Positions 14,298 through 22,339 of a stretch of DNA of 28,241 nt are shown piece after piece (position 1 is the first letter of the stretch; every line of letters begins with the position of its first letter). The translations under genes and the position numbers were made by a program. The notes under the pieces were generated by a model that saw nothing but the letters and a program-made list of their open reading frames with translations, was not told where the DNA came from and made no database searches. The DNA is taken from NCBI GenBank assembly GCA_035307785.1, contig DATGHS010000016.1, positions 1-28,241 of the forward strand, read 5' to 3'. The stretch is from DATGHS01 sp035307785 (GTDB taxonomy: Bacteria > Planctomycetota > Planctomycetia > Gemmatales > Gemmataceae).

Positions 14298-15304
14298 GGC
14301 AGCCGTCGCCCCACGGTGAAGGAAACAAGTCGTGCTATCAATATCAGCACCGCCGCTGCGAGTCCGAAAACCCAATGCAATTCTCGATACGGCTTGAAGT
14401 ACGGGCTCGGTATCGGCCGGCGCTCCAGGCGGTCGATTTGCTGGCACACCCGCAAGAGTGAATCGGCATCGCGAGCCGAAAACGATTCGCCCCCGGTCAT
14501 CCGGGCCACCTCTTGCAATGCTTCCTTCCCCGCTTTGCGCGTTTCCGGATCGGAAGCGCCTTCGTCGCTGCCGGCGTCAATCGAGTACACGGGAATGTTC
14601 AGGTCGGCGGCGCGGCGTGCCGCCAGCAAAGGCGTCCAGGTGCGGGCATTCTCCGGGCCTGGGAAATTGTGTTCGCCGTCCGTCAGCAGCACCAGTACCT
14701 TGCGCCGATCCCCGGCCTGATCGAGCCGCAATAGTCCCTCAGCCAACGCGTCGCCAATATTCGTGTGCGCTTCATCCAGTGGCCGCGGCTGCTCGGTGTC
14801 GAGTAGTTGCACCAGCACACGATGACTTAATGTCAGCGGTGCGGTCGTGTCTGGATAAGTCGCAAACATCACGAGACCAATCAAATCCTTACGCCGGCCC
14901 GGCAGCACCTGACCATCAGGCCCGGTTCCCCCTTGCACGAAGAGCCGAAAAGCGCGCTTCACCGCTTCGAGCCGGCTGATCTTCTTTCCATCCCAGTCAA
15001 AATCGACTTCGCTCATGCTGCCGCTAACATCGACGGCGAGCACGATGGCGATACCTTCGGTAGTTATGGGCACCGGTTTTGGCCAACGCGGCCCGGCCAG
15101 CGCGAGGATAAGCGCCAGCAGCGCAGCCGAATGGAGGCCGGCTTCGAGCGGCCGAACCCAGCGAGCCCGCCCCGCTGGCAACGACGCCAGCAAACGTGGA
15201 TCGGAATAGCGAAGGGCCGGCACGCGCCGCCGGAGTTGCCACCAGGCGAGCAATGGCACGAGCGGGAGCAGAAGAAGGAGCCAGGGGTATGCGAAGGACG
15301 GCAT
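14294..15304 (-). CDS. VWA-domain membrane protein, BatA-like
   Basis: A 336-residue protein that begins with the BatA N-terminal module: a membrane helix (YPWLLLLLPLVPLLAW), then ALRYSDPRLLASLP, a second helix (about 57-71), and a VWA domain with MIDAS DVSGS (92-96) plus LLTDGEHNF. A C-terminal helix (VFGLAAAVLILIARLV) closes it. In typical Bat operons a MoxR AAA ATPase and a DUF58 protein precede the VWA genes; here the genes upstream are divergent and unrelated, so those partners must lie elsewhere. The stop overlaps the GTG start of the BatB-like gene (GTGA). The divergent 144-nt gap to the next gene should hold its promoter. Confidence 0.82.
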   Translation of the reverse strand: MPSFAYPWLLLLLPLVPLLAWWQLRRRVPALRYSDPRLLASLPAGRARWVRPLEAGLHSAALLALILALAGPRWPKPVPITTEGIAIVLAVDVSGSMSEVDFDWDGKKISRLEAVKRAFRLFVQGGTGPDGQVLPGRRKDLIGLVMFATYPDTTAPLTLSHRVLVQLLDTEQPRPLDEAHTNIGDALAEGLLRLDQAGDRRKVLVLLTDGEHNFPGPENARTWTPLLAARRAADLNIPVYSIDAGSDEGASDPETRKAGKEALQEVARMTGGESFSARDADSLLRVCQQIDRLERRPIPSPYFKPYRELHWVFGLAAAVLILIARLVSFTVGRRLP

Positions 15305-15448
15305 GTATTCTAAGCGATCGGAAACGACGCAACGGGGAGCACACTGCGCTGACTCTTATACGATACCATGGCAGCCGTGTGAATGAATAGTGCCTGCCGA
15401 AGAAATTGGTCTACAATGTGTTCAGTATTCTCCGGAGATGCGTCGACG

Positions 15449-15703
15449 ATGAACCTATTGTTGGAATTGCCCAGTGATGATACCGAGACCGTTCTGGAGG
15501 AAGTAGCGCGTTTCCGAAAGCTTTCTCCTGAGGCTCGCATTCGCTTCCTGAGTGAGCTATTTCAGGAATACCAGCAATTTCTGGCGAACCCGAGCTTCTC
15601 CGACGTTGCGGCCGCTCTGGCGGAGGAAGAGGAATTGGGCCGAAAAGCAATTAAGGAATTTGTTGCACGTCACAGCGAAAATAGTGATGGCAATGCGAGG
15701 TAG
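15449..15703 (+). CDS. Small acidic hypothetical protein, partner of a nucleotidyltransferase
   Basis: An 84-residue, mostly helical protein (MNLLLELPSDDTETVLEEV...) rich in Glu and Leu with no signal or membrane segment. It reads like a small antitoxin or adaptor, with helices at about 12-40 and 50-80, but no DNA-binding motif is obvious. Two in-frame upstream ATGs exist (15383, 15416); 15449 is preferred because the core starts there and GGAG lies 11 nt upstream, though the spacing is long. The next gene begins 6 nt after its stop, so the two form a two-gene unit. A toxin-antitoxin or MNT/HEPN-like role is a guess from the size and pairing only. Confidence 0.6.
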   Translation: MNLLLELPSDDTETVLEEVARFRKLSPEARIRFLSELFQEYQQFLANPSFSDVAAALAEEEELGRKAIKEFVARHSENSDGNAR

Positions 15704-15709
15704 TCGTTC

Positions 15710-16300
15710 ATGGCCGATTTGGCACTGGCGCTAACCGGGTGGGAACGAGCAATGGCGGCCGCCGAAAAAGTGAAAGAGCGACTGCGGCGCGCCTGCTCTG
15801 CCTTAACCCAGGCCAAGATCGCCTATGCCGTAATCGGCGGGAACGCAGTCGCTGAGTGGGTTGGCCGCATGGATGAAGCCGCCGTGCGCAATACACGCGA
15901 TGTGGATATCCTGATCCGCCGCGCCGACCTTGATGCCGTAAAGAAAGCACTCGGAACGGCTGGATTTGTGCACGATAACGTCCATGATATCGATCTTTTC
16001 CTCGATGGTCCGACTGGCCGGCCCAAGGATGCTATCCACATTGTTTACGCTGCTGAGAAAGTTCGACCCGATGACGTGGCCCCTACGCCGGATGTTGCTG
16101 AATCGGAGCCGGCTGCGCAATTTCAAGTAGCATCGTTGCCGGCGCTCGTATTGATGAAGCTCACCTCTTTCCGCCTCAAAGACAAAGTTCATCTCCTGGA
16201 TATGATCGATGTGGGTCTGATCGATCGGAACTGGTTGTTGAACCTTCCCCCGGAATTGAGCCGCCGACTGCAAGAACTTCTAGATAATCCTGATAGCTGA
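15710..16300 (+). CDS. Nucleotidyltransferase-fold protein
   Basis: A 196-residue protein with the polymerase-beta type nucleotidyltransferase pattern: AVIGGNAVAEW (40-50) followed by NTRDVDILI (61-69), where D64 and D66 would bind metal, and a later acidic position near D107 (KDAIHIVY). The C-terminal segment LVLMKLTSFRLKDKVHLLDMI resembles the KL.A.R.RDK.D..D helix of AbiEii-like and other uncharacterised nucleotidyltransferases. It may transfer a nucleotide to a small molecule, RNA or protein. The start ATG is 6 nt after the small acidic gene, with GAGG upstream. It could be the toxin-like member of a defence or toxin-antitoxin pair, or a stand-alone enzyme; the target is not visible. Confidence 0.75.
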   Translation: MADLALALTGWERAMAAAEKVKERLRRACSALTQAKIAYAVIGGNAVAEWVGRMDEAAVRNTRDVDILIRRADLDAVKKALGTAGFVHDNVHDIDLFLDGPTGRPKDAIHIVYAAEKVRPDDVAPTPDVAESEPAAQFQVASLPALVLMKLTSFRLKDKVHLLDMIDVGLIDRNWLLNLPPELSRRLQELLDNPDS

Positions 16301-16342
16301 CCCGCCGAAATCCTCTCCACATTCGATAACAAGGGCTCCATC

Positions 16343-19306
16343 ATGCCTCGCTCTCTCTCCCTTGCTGCCTCCTGTCTCGTGCTCGCCGCCACTGCTTTCG
16401 CCCAAGACCACCCCCTCCCTCCGCAGGCTGCGCCGAAGGCCATGACCCTGCCGCCCGGCTTCCAGGCCACCCTCTACGCGGCGGAGCCCGATATCGTGCA
16501 GCCGATTGCCTTCACCTTCGACGATCGTGGCCGCATGTGGGTGGTCGAATGCCTGTCGTATCCCAACTGGACGAAGGAGAAGGAAGGCCATGATCGCGTG
16601 GTCATTCTCGAAGACACCACCGGCAGCGGACACTTCGACAAGAAGACCGTCTTCTGGGACAAGGGCGCGAACCTGAGCGGCATCGCCTACGGGTTCGGCG
16701 GCATCTGGCTCTGCAACACGCCAAACCTGATTTTCATTCCGGTGCGCGACGACAAGCCCGAAGGGCCGCCGAAGATTCTCCTCGATGGCTGGAGCCTGGA
16801 AGCCAAGCACAACGTCTTCAACGACCTCACCTGGGGCCCCGACGGCTGGCTCTACGGCTGCAACGGCATCCTGGCGACTTCGCACATCGGCAAACCCGGC
16901 ACCCCGGCCGACAAGCGCGTGCCCATGAACTGCGGCGTCTGGCGCTATCACCCCACGCGGAACGAATTCGAAGTCGTTGCCCACGGCACCACCAACCCCT
17001 GGGGCCTCGATTTCGATGAGTACGGCCAGATGTTCATCACCAATTGCGTGATCAACCACATCTGGCACGTGATCCCCGGCGCTCATTACGAACGCATGTA
17101 TGGCCAGGACCTGAACCCGAATGTCTACGGCTTGATGAAGAGCACGTGCGACCACATTCACTGGGGCGGCGGCGACTGGACCACGTCGCGCGGCGGCAAG
17201 GGCGTGCACGATGCCCCCGGCGGCGGCCACGCCCATGCCGGCCTGATGATCTACCAGGGCGACGTTTGGCCGAAGGAATACCGCAACGGCGCCTTCATGT
17301 GCAACCTCCACGGCAACCGCGTCAACCACGACCTGCTGGAGCAAAAAGGCTCCGGCTACGTGATCCATCACGGCCAGGATTTCCTGATGGCCAACGACCC
17401 GTGGTTTCGCGGCATAGCAATCCACCAAGGCCCGCAGGGCGAAGCCTACGTGGCCGATTGGTGCGACACCGGCGAATGCCACAACTACGACCGCGTCGAT
17501 CGCACGAACGGCCGAATCTACCGCATCTCCTACGGCCCAGCGAAGCCGTTCAATCAGGACTTGCAGAAACTGACCGATATCGAGCTGGCGAAACTGCAAC
17601 TCAGCCCAAATGAATGGCTGGTGCGGCATGCGCGGCGAATATTGCAAGAGCGAGCGGCAATCGGCGGTATCGCGACGCCGGGAGGGATTGATCCGAAGGC
17701 GGTGGAAGTGCTGCGGAAGATACTCGAAAAAGACACAGATGTGCCCAGGCAACTGCGGTCGATGTGGGCGCTGTATTGCCTGGGAATACTGCGCGAACAC
17801 GACTATGTGCAGATGTTTCTGCGGAAAAGCGAATACATGCGTGCGTGGTCAGTGCGATTAAGTGTCGACACACAAATCGAATCCGGCGTGATTCAGAAAG
17901 AACTAGCCGGATTGGCCAAAAAGGACCCGTCTTCGTGCGTTCGCTTGCATTTAGCCTCCGCCTTGCAGCGCTTACTGCGCCCGCAAGGCTTTGTGCGCTC
18001 TGATGTCGCCGAAGCCCTGCTGGAACACGGGGAGGATGTTGGCGATCCGTATATTCCGCTAATGATCTGGTACGGCTACCAAGCACATCCGCTGACCCTG
18101 GATATGCTTAGTAATGCACGCATTCCAATCGTTCGGGAGTATTTGGCACGGTTCATGGCTAGTCGTCCTTTTGCCGATCTTGAAACGTACGACCAGCGTT
18201 TATGGCCGATGCTGGATGCAACAAACGATGCGGACTTGCAACGCGACATTCTGCGCGGGATTCAGGCCGCGTGGCTGGGCCGCCGGTCGATGCCAATGCC
18301 GGAACGGTGGGATACGCTCGAGCCCAAGCTGGCAAAAAGCGAGTCAGCAGAGGTACGTGAACGCGCGCTGGCCCTGGCTATTCTGTTCGGCGACTCACAA
18401 GCATTAATTGCTCTACGCCAAACCGTCGCCGACAAAAACAAAGATGCCGAATCCCGCCGCAAAGCGCTCGAAATTCTCCTACAAAAGCCCAATGCCGAGC
18501 TGCGCCAACTCCTCGATCAATTGCTATCCGACGCCGCCATGCGTGGCCCGGCCATTCGGGCTCTCGCTTTCTTCCAGGACGACGCGCTCCCCGCAAAGCT
18601 GTTGAAGCTTTACCCCACGCTCAGCGAAGCCGAGAAGGCCGATGCGGTGCAGACCCTCTCTTCGCGCCCAAGCTATGCCCTGGCGCTGCTCGATGCCATC
18701 GACAAGAAAGAAGTGCCGCGGCGCGATGTTTCGCCGTTCATCGCCCGGCAGATTCAAAATCTCAAGAACGCGCAAGTTTCCGAGCGCCTGGCGAAAGTCT
18801 GGGGAGTAATTCAGCCGGCTTCGAAAGAGCGAGCGGCACTCACCGCCAAGTACAAAAGCCTGCTCACGCCGGAGTACATGAAGCAAGCGGACCTCTCGAA
18901 AGGCCGGTTCGTCTTCGAGAAAAACTGCGCGACTTGCCACAAGCTCTTTGACCACGGTGCCAGCATTGGCCCGGAACTCACCGGATCGCAGCGGCATAAT
19001 CTCGATTACGTGCTCGAAAACGTGCTCGATCCGAGTGCCGTGGTGGCCAACGAATATCGGGTGACCATCATCGAATTGAAAAATGGCCGCACGCTCAATG
19101 GCCTCGTGCAGCAAGAAACCGCCACCGGCCTGGTGCTCCAGACGCCGAACGAGCGGATCGTGATTTCCAAGGACGATATCGAAAGCCGCCGGCAAACAAA
19201 CACCTCGATGATGCCGGAGGGAATCTTCGATAAGCTCACGAACGAAGAGATTCGTGACCTGGTGGCGTATTTGGCAAGCCCGAAGCAGGTGGCGTTGCCG
19301 CGCTGA
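16343..19306 (+). CDS. Secreted PVC-type heme-binding propeller with C-terminal cytochrome c
   Basis: A 987-residue protein typical of Planctomycetes. It has a signal peptide (1-20, cut near TAFA-QD), a beta-propeller resembling the PVC-type heme-binding/sorbosone dehydrogenase-like region (about 35-400, with MTLPPGFQATLYAAEPDI at the start and VADWCDTGECHNYD near its end), a helical HEAT-like region (about 430-840), and a cytochrome c domain with NCATCHK (C862, C865, H866). A likely distal ligand is Met957 in SMMPEG. It should act in the periplasm as a redox protein, possibly oxidising sugars or polysaccharide derivatives, but the substrate of the family is not known. AAGGG 7 nt upstream supports the ATG at 16343. 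Confidence 0.9.
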   Translation: MPRSLSLAASCLVLAATAFAQDHPLPPQAAPKAMTLPPGFQATLYAAEPDIVQPIAFTFDDRGRMWVVECLSYPNWTKEKEGHDRVVILEDTTGSGHFDKKTVFWDKGANLSGIAYGFGGIWLCNTPNLIFIPVRDDKPEGPPKILLDGWSLEAKHNVFNDLTWGPDGWLYGCNGILATSHIGKPGTPADKRVPMNCGVWRYHPTRNEFEVVAHGTTNPWGLDFDEYGQMFITNCVINHIWHVIPGAHYERMYGQDLNPNVYGLMKSTCDHIHWGGGDWTTSRGGKGVHDAPGGGHAHAGLMIYQGDVWPKEYRNGAFMCNLHGNRVNHDLLEQKGSGYVIHHGQDFLMANDPWFRGIAIHQGPQGEAYVADWCDTGECHNYDRVDRTNGRIYRISYGPAKPFNQDLQKLTDIELAKLQLSPNEWLVRHARRILQERAAIGGIATPGGIDPKAVEVLRKILEKDTDVPRQLRSMWALYCLGILREHDYVQMFLRKSEYMRAWSVRLSVDTQIESGVIQKELAGLAKKDPSSCVRLHLASALQRLLRPQGFVRSDVAEALLEHGEDVGDPYIPLMIWYGYQAHPLTLDMLSNARIPIVREYLARFMASRPFADLETYDQRLWPMLDATNDADLQRDILRGIQAAWLGRRSMPMPERWDTLEPKLAKSESAEVRERALALAILFGDSQALIALRQTVADKNKDAESRRKALEILLQKPNAELRQLLDQLLSDAAMRGPAIRALAFFQDDALPAKLLKLYPTLSEAEKADAVQTLSSRPSYALALLDAIDKKEVPRRDVSPFIARQIQNLKNAQVSERLAKVWGVIQPASKERAALTAKYKSLLTPEYMKQADLSKGRFVFEKNCATCHKLFDHGASIGPELTGSQRHNLDYVLENVLDPSAVVANEYRVTIIELKNGRTLNGLVQQETATGLVLQTPNERIVISKDDIESRRQTNTSMMPEGIFDKLTNEEIRDLVAYLASPKQVALPR

Positions 19307-19312
19307 TTGTTT

Positions 19313-19368
19313 GTAGTTCCGCCTTCAGGCGGAATTCGAGGGCTGGTTCCGCCTGAAGGCGGAACTAC
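19313..19368. repeat. Palindromic repeat, family D (TTCCGCCTTCAGGCGGAA type)
   Basis: Two 22-nt arms (19313-19334 and 19347-19368) are exact inverted complements around a 12-nt spacer. Each arm is itself nearly palindromic (TTCCGCC..GGCGGAA). The element fills most of the 79-nt gap between the cytochrome gene and the kinase gene and ends 17 nt before the latter. It may separate the two transcripts. Confidence 0.9.
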
Positions 19369-19385
19369 GAACGAGCGGAGTTTTC

Positions 19386-22295
19386 ATGCCGCAGTTGGTG
19401 GAATGTCCGAATGGCCATTCGTGGGAGTGGTCGGCCGAGCGCAGCCAGTGCCCGGTTTGCGGCTGGACCAGTTCGCCAACAGTCGCTGGCTCGGACAACA
19501 TCGGCACCCAAGTGACGCCGACCATGCCGGCTCCGCCGGGCCAGCATTCATCTTCCTTTCCCAGCATTCCCGGTTACGAAATCCTCGAACTTCTTGGCCG
19601 CGGCGGCATGGGGGTCGTCTACAAGGCCCGGCAGCTCAAGCTCAACCGGCTCGTAGCATTAAAGATGCTCGCCGCTCATATCGCCCATGATTCGGAGGCC
19701 TTGCGGCGTTTTCGCACGGAGGCCGAGGCCGTTGCCAAGTTGCAGCATCCGAACATTGTGCAAATCTTCGAAATCGGCGAGAGCGACGGCGTTCCCTTCT
19801 TGGCGCTCGAATTTGTGGCTGGCGGGCCACTTTCGAAGCGCATCGCCGGAAACCCACAATCGCTCGAACTCGCTGCCGGCCTGGTAGAAGCCACCGCTCG
19901 TGCGATGCACTATGCGCACCAACTGGGGATTATTCATCGGGACTTGAAGCCGGGCAATATTCTAGTTCAGAGGAATTTAACAGAAGCAAACGAAGGAAAC
20001 AAAGAAAGAAAAAAGGAAGCGCAAACGGATCACTCTGGTCTTTCTTCGTTTGCTTCGTTTCCTTCTGTTCAATCTCTTATTCCCAAGATCGCGGATTTCG
20101 GCCTCGCCAAGCGCCTCGAAGCCTCACTTGCAGCAACCCGAGTGGGGGAAATCCTGGGTACGCCCAGCTACATGGCGCCGGAGCAAGCGAGCGGCGTCAC
20201 CCAGCGCCTGACTTCGGCCGTCGACGTTTACGCGCTCGGTGCGATTCTTTTCGAGCTGCTCACTGGACGGCCGCCGTTTTTGGGCGAAGATCCTACGCAT
20301 ACGATCATGCAGGTGATTTCGAAGGAGCCGGTGTCGCCGCGGCAACTTCGTCCCGACTGCCCCAAGGACTTGGAAACGATCTGCCTGAAATGCCTGGAGA
20401 AAAGCCCGGTCCGCCGTTACGCCACGGCCGAGGACCTGGCCGATGATTTGCGCCGCTACCAGAATGGTGAACCGATCGTCGCCCGGCCGGCCGGAGCCGT
20501 GGAGCGCCTGGCGAAATGGGCGCGGCGGAAGCCGGCCATCGCCACCCTGGCCGGGTCGAGCATCGCGTTGACGGCATTCATCCTGGTGAGCGGAGTTGTG
20601 CACAACGAGCAGCTTCGCAAAAAGAACCAGCAGTTGACCGACCTGGCCGATCGGGAACAAAAAGCTCGTAAGCGCGCCGACGCCAACTTCCTGAAGGCGA
20701 GCCAAACCGTGAAGGAGATGCTCGCCGAAGTGGGCGCGAGGGACTTGTTCTCCATTCCGTACCTCGACGAAGTGCGGAAGAAGCTCCTTGAGAAGGCGCT
20801 CGAATCCGCCCGCGAGTTTCGCCAACAGGATCCGAACAATCCGCAGGTGACGCGCAGCGTCGCCCAGATCATGACCGACGTGGCCGATGTTTACCGGCTC
20901 TTGGGACAGCCCGCGCGGGCCGATCCTTTGTTTCAAGAGGCGTGGGAGTTATACGAACAGCTGCATGCCCGTAATCCCAATGAACCGGAGTATCGCCGGG
21001 AGCAGATTGATGTTGGCACGAAGCTCGCCAACCTGCGGAACGACGCAGGGAATGGCGCCGAAGCGGAGCGAATTTATCACGACCTTCGCGAGCAAGCACG
21101 GCAACTAGTAGAGGCCTGGCCCAGCGACGCCAACGCTCTTGCCGAGCGCGCCTGGGTGGAGGTGAATCATGCTTGGTTGTTGCTGAATGATTCCAAGCGC
21201 ATGCGGCAAGGCGAGGAAGAACTGAATCAGGCCCAAGAGTGGCTGGAACAGGCAACGAGAAATAACCCGGGCGAGAAACTGCACCGCGAGCGCCTGGCCG
21301 CATGTTTGAACGACAAGGCAACGTTTGCCAGCGCGCAGGAGCGCCTGGTGGAAGCGCGCGACTCCTATCTTCAGGTCGTGCGCCTGGAGTCGGGCCTGTT
21401 AGCGGAGGATCCGAGTAACCGGTCGTATGCATCCCTATTGGGCATCGGGAACCGGAACCTGGCCCGGACCAACGGCAGGATCTTTGAAAAACTCAAGGCC
21501 GATTTTCAAAGAAAGAATCTGCTCGATGCAGCGGCCCATGCACTCAATTATGCCGGCACGCGCGCCGAATTAATCATGGATGCCGTCCGGGGCTTCCAGG
21601 AATCGGAGGCCGCCTTTCAAAAACTCTCGCAGCAATTCGGCCGCGTGCCACAGTATCGCTCAAGTCTGGCCTTAACGATCGCAGATCACGGCATTCTGCT
21701 GCTTCGTGCCGGCGACATCGGTCAAGGGAATCAGCTTTTGGAAAGCGCTCTGGAAATCCATCGTCAGCTTGCCCAGGAGCTGCCGACCGTGGCACATCAC
21801 AAAGCCAACGTGGCGGATATTTATCGCGTTAAAGGGATCTTCGATAAGGAAAAGGGGCACTGGACCCAGGCGAGGCAGAATTACCGTCAGAATATCCACT
21901 GGATGGAGGAAGCGCTTCGGCTAGACCAGGCCAACCCTCGATATCGAAGAGCCCTGGCCGATGGCCTTTGGGACTGCGCCGGCATGGACCTCGAACTCCG
22001 CGATCCACTGCTCGCCGCGAACAGTGCCCTGGCCATGTTGCATGTCTATCCCGATGCCGAGTACGAATTCTGGGCGGCGGAATTGCTTGCCCGCTGCATT
22101 CCACTGACCGACGACCTGGGCATGGCAATGATGCACGCTCACCTATGCCTGGAATTGACCCACAGTTGGCTGCAAAAGACCGGCGAGAGCACGAAGGAAA
22201 TTCGCACCAATCCGAATTTTGTGCCGCTATTGCGGCGCATCGATTTCCAGCGCATGCTTGCGGATTTGGAACTTGAGCGAAAAGGGAAGAAGTAA
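19386..22295 (+). CDS. Membrane-anchored Ser/Thr protein kinase with zinc ribbon and helical-repeat tail
   Basis: A 969-residue Hanks-type kinase. Residues 7-25 form a CPNGH..CPVC zinc-ribbon-like knuckle. The kinase domain (about 64-360) has GRGGMG (71-76), ALK (K93), the catalytic HRDLKPGN (184-191), DFG (237-239) and APE (264-266). One membrane helix (about 385-404) separates it from a C-terminal part with TPR-like helices (about 440-960), probably periplasmic. Between HRDLKPGNIL and KIADFGL, where kinases usually have about 8-10 residues, there are some 40; the extra part (about 196-231) is encoded by palindromic repeat E and is Lys/Glu-rich then Ser/Phe-rich. All catalytic motifs stay in frame. 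GGAG 5 nt before the ATG supports the start. Confidence 0.88.
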   Translation: MPQLVECPNGHSWEWSAERSQCPVCGWTSSPTVAGSDNIGTQVTPTMPAPPGQHSSSFPSIPGYEILELLGRGGMGVVYKARQLKLNRLVALKMLAAHIAHDSEALRRFRTEAEAVAKLQHPNIVQIFEIGESDGVPFLALEFVAGGPLSKRIAGNPQSLELAAGLVEATARAMHYAHQLGIIHRDLKPGNILVQRNLTEANEGNKERKKEAQTDHSGLSSFASFPSVQSLIPKIADFGLAKRLEASLAATRVGEILGTPSYMAPEQASGVTQRLTSAVDVYALGAILFELLTGRPPFLGEDPTHTIMQVISKEPVSPRQLRPDCPKDLETICLKCLEKSPVRRYATAEDLADDLRRYQNGEPIVARPAGAVERLAKWARRKPAIATLAGSSIALTAFILVSGVVHNEQLRKKNQQLTDLADREQKARKRADANFLKASQTVKEMLAEVGARDLFSIPYLDEVRKKLLEKALESAREFRQQDPNNPQVTRSVAQIMTDVADVYRLLGQPARADPLFQEAWELYEQLHARNPNEPEYRREQIDVGTKLANLRNDAGNGAEAERIYHDLREQARQLVEAWPSDANALAERAWVEVNHAWLLLNDSKRMRQGEEELNQAQEWLEQATRNNPGEKLHRERLAACLNDKATFASAQERLVEARDSYLQVVRLESGLLAEDPSNRSYASLLGIGNRNLARTNGRIFEKLKADFQRKNLLDAAAHALNYAGTRAELIMDAVRGFQESEAAFQKLSQQFGRVPQYRSSLALTIADHGILLLRAGDIGQGNQLLESALEIHRQLAQELPTVAHHKANVADIYRVKGIFDKEKGHWTQARQNYRQNIHWMEEALRLDQANPRYRRALADGLWDCAGMDLELRDPLLAANSALAMLHVYPDAEYEFWAAELLARCIPLTDDLGMAMMHAHLCLELTHSWLQKTGESTKEIRTNPNFVPLLRRIDFQRMLADLELERKGKK
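19979..20069. repeat. Palindromic repeat, family E, inside the kinase gene
   Basis: Arms 19979-20008 and 20040-20069 (30 nt each, 27 of 30 inverted matches) surround a 31-nt centre. One arm is purine-rich (AACAGAAGCAAACGAAGG), the other its pyrimidine complement. Partial pairing continues outward a few bases on each side. The composition (AG/CT-rich) differs sharply from the surrounding GC-rich gene. It is inserted in frame between the codons for the HRD and DFG motifs. Confidence 0.88.
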
Positions 22296-22306
22296 TTGTC
22301 CAGAGC

Positions 22307-22333
22307 GCCCAGGGACTTCCGTCGCTGGGCTTT
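22307..22333 (+). terminator. Possible terminator after the membrane kinase gene
   Basis: Stem GCCCAG/CTGGGC (22307-22312 with 22325-22330), one G-G mismatch, then GAC/GTC and a TTCC loop, followed by only three T. It lies in the 44-nt gap between two convergent genes. The short T-run makes it a weak candidate. Confidence 0.35.
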
Positions 22334-22339
22334 CGAGTA

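Noticed and set aside
16280..17800. A 506-residue minus-strand frame
   Set aside because: Antisense of the conserved cytochrome gene; no independent motif or ribosome binding site was seen.
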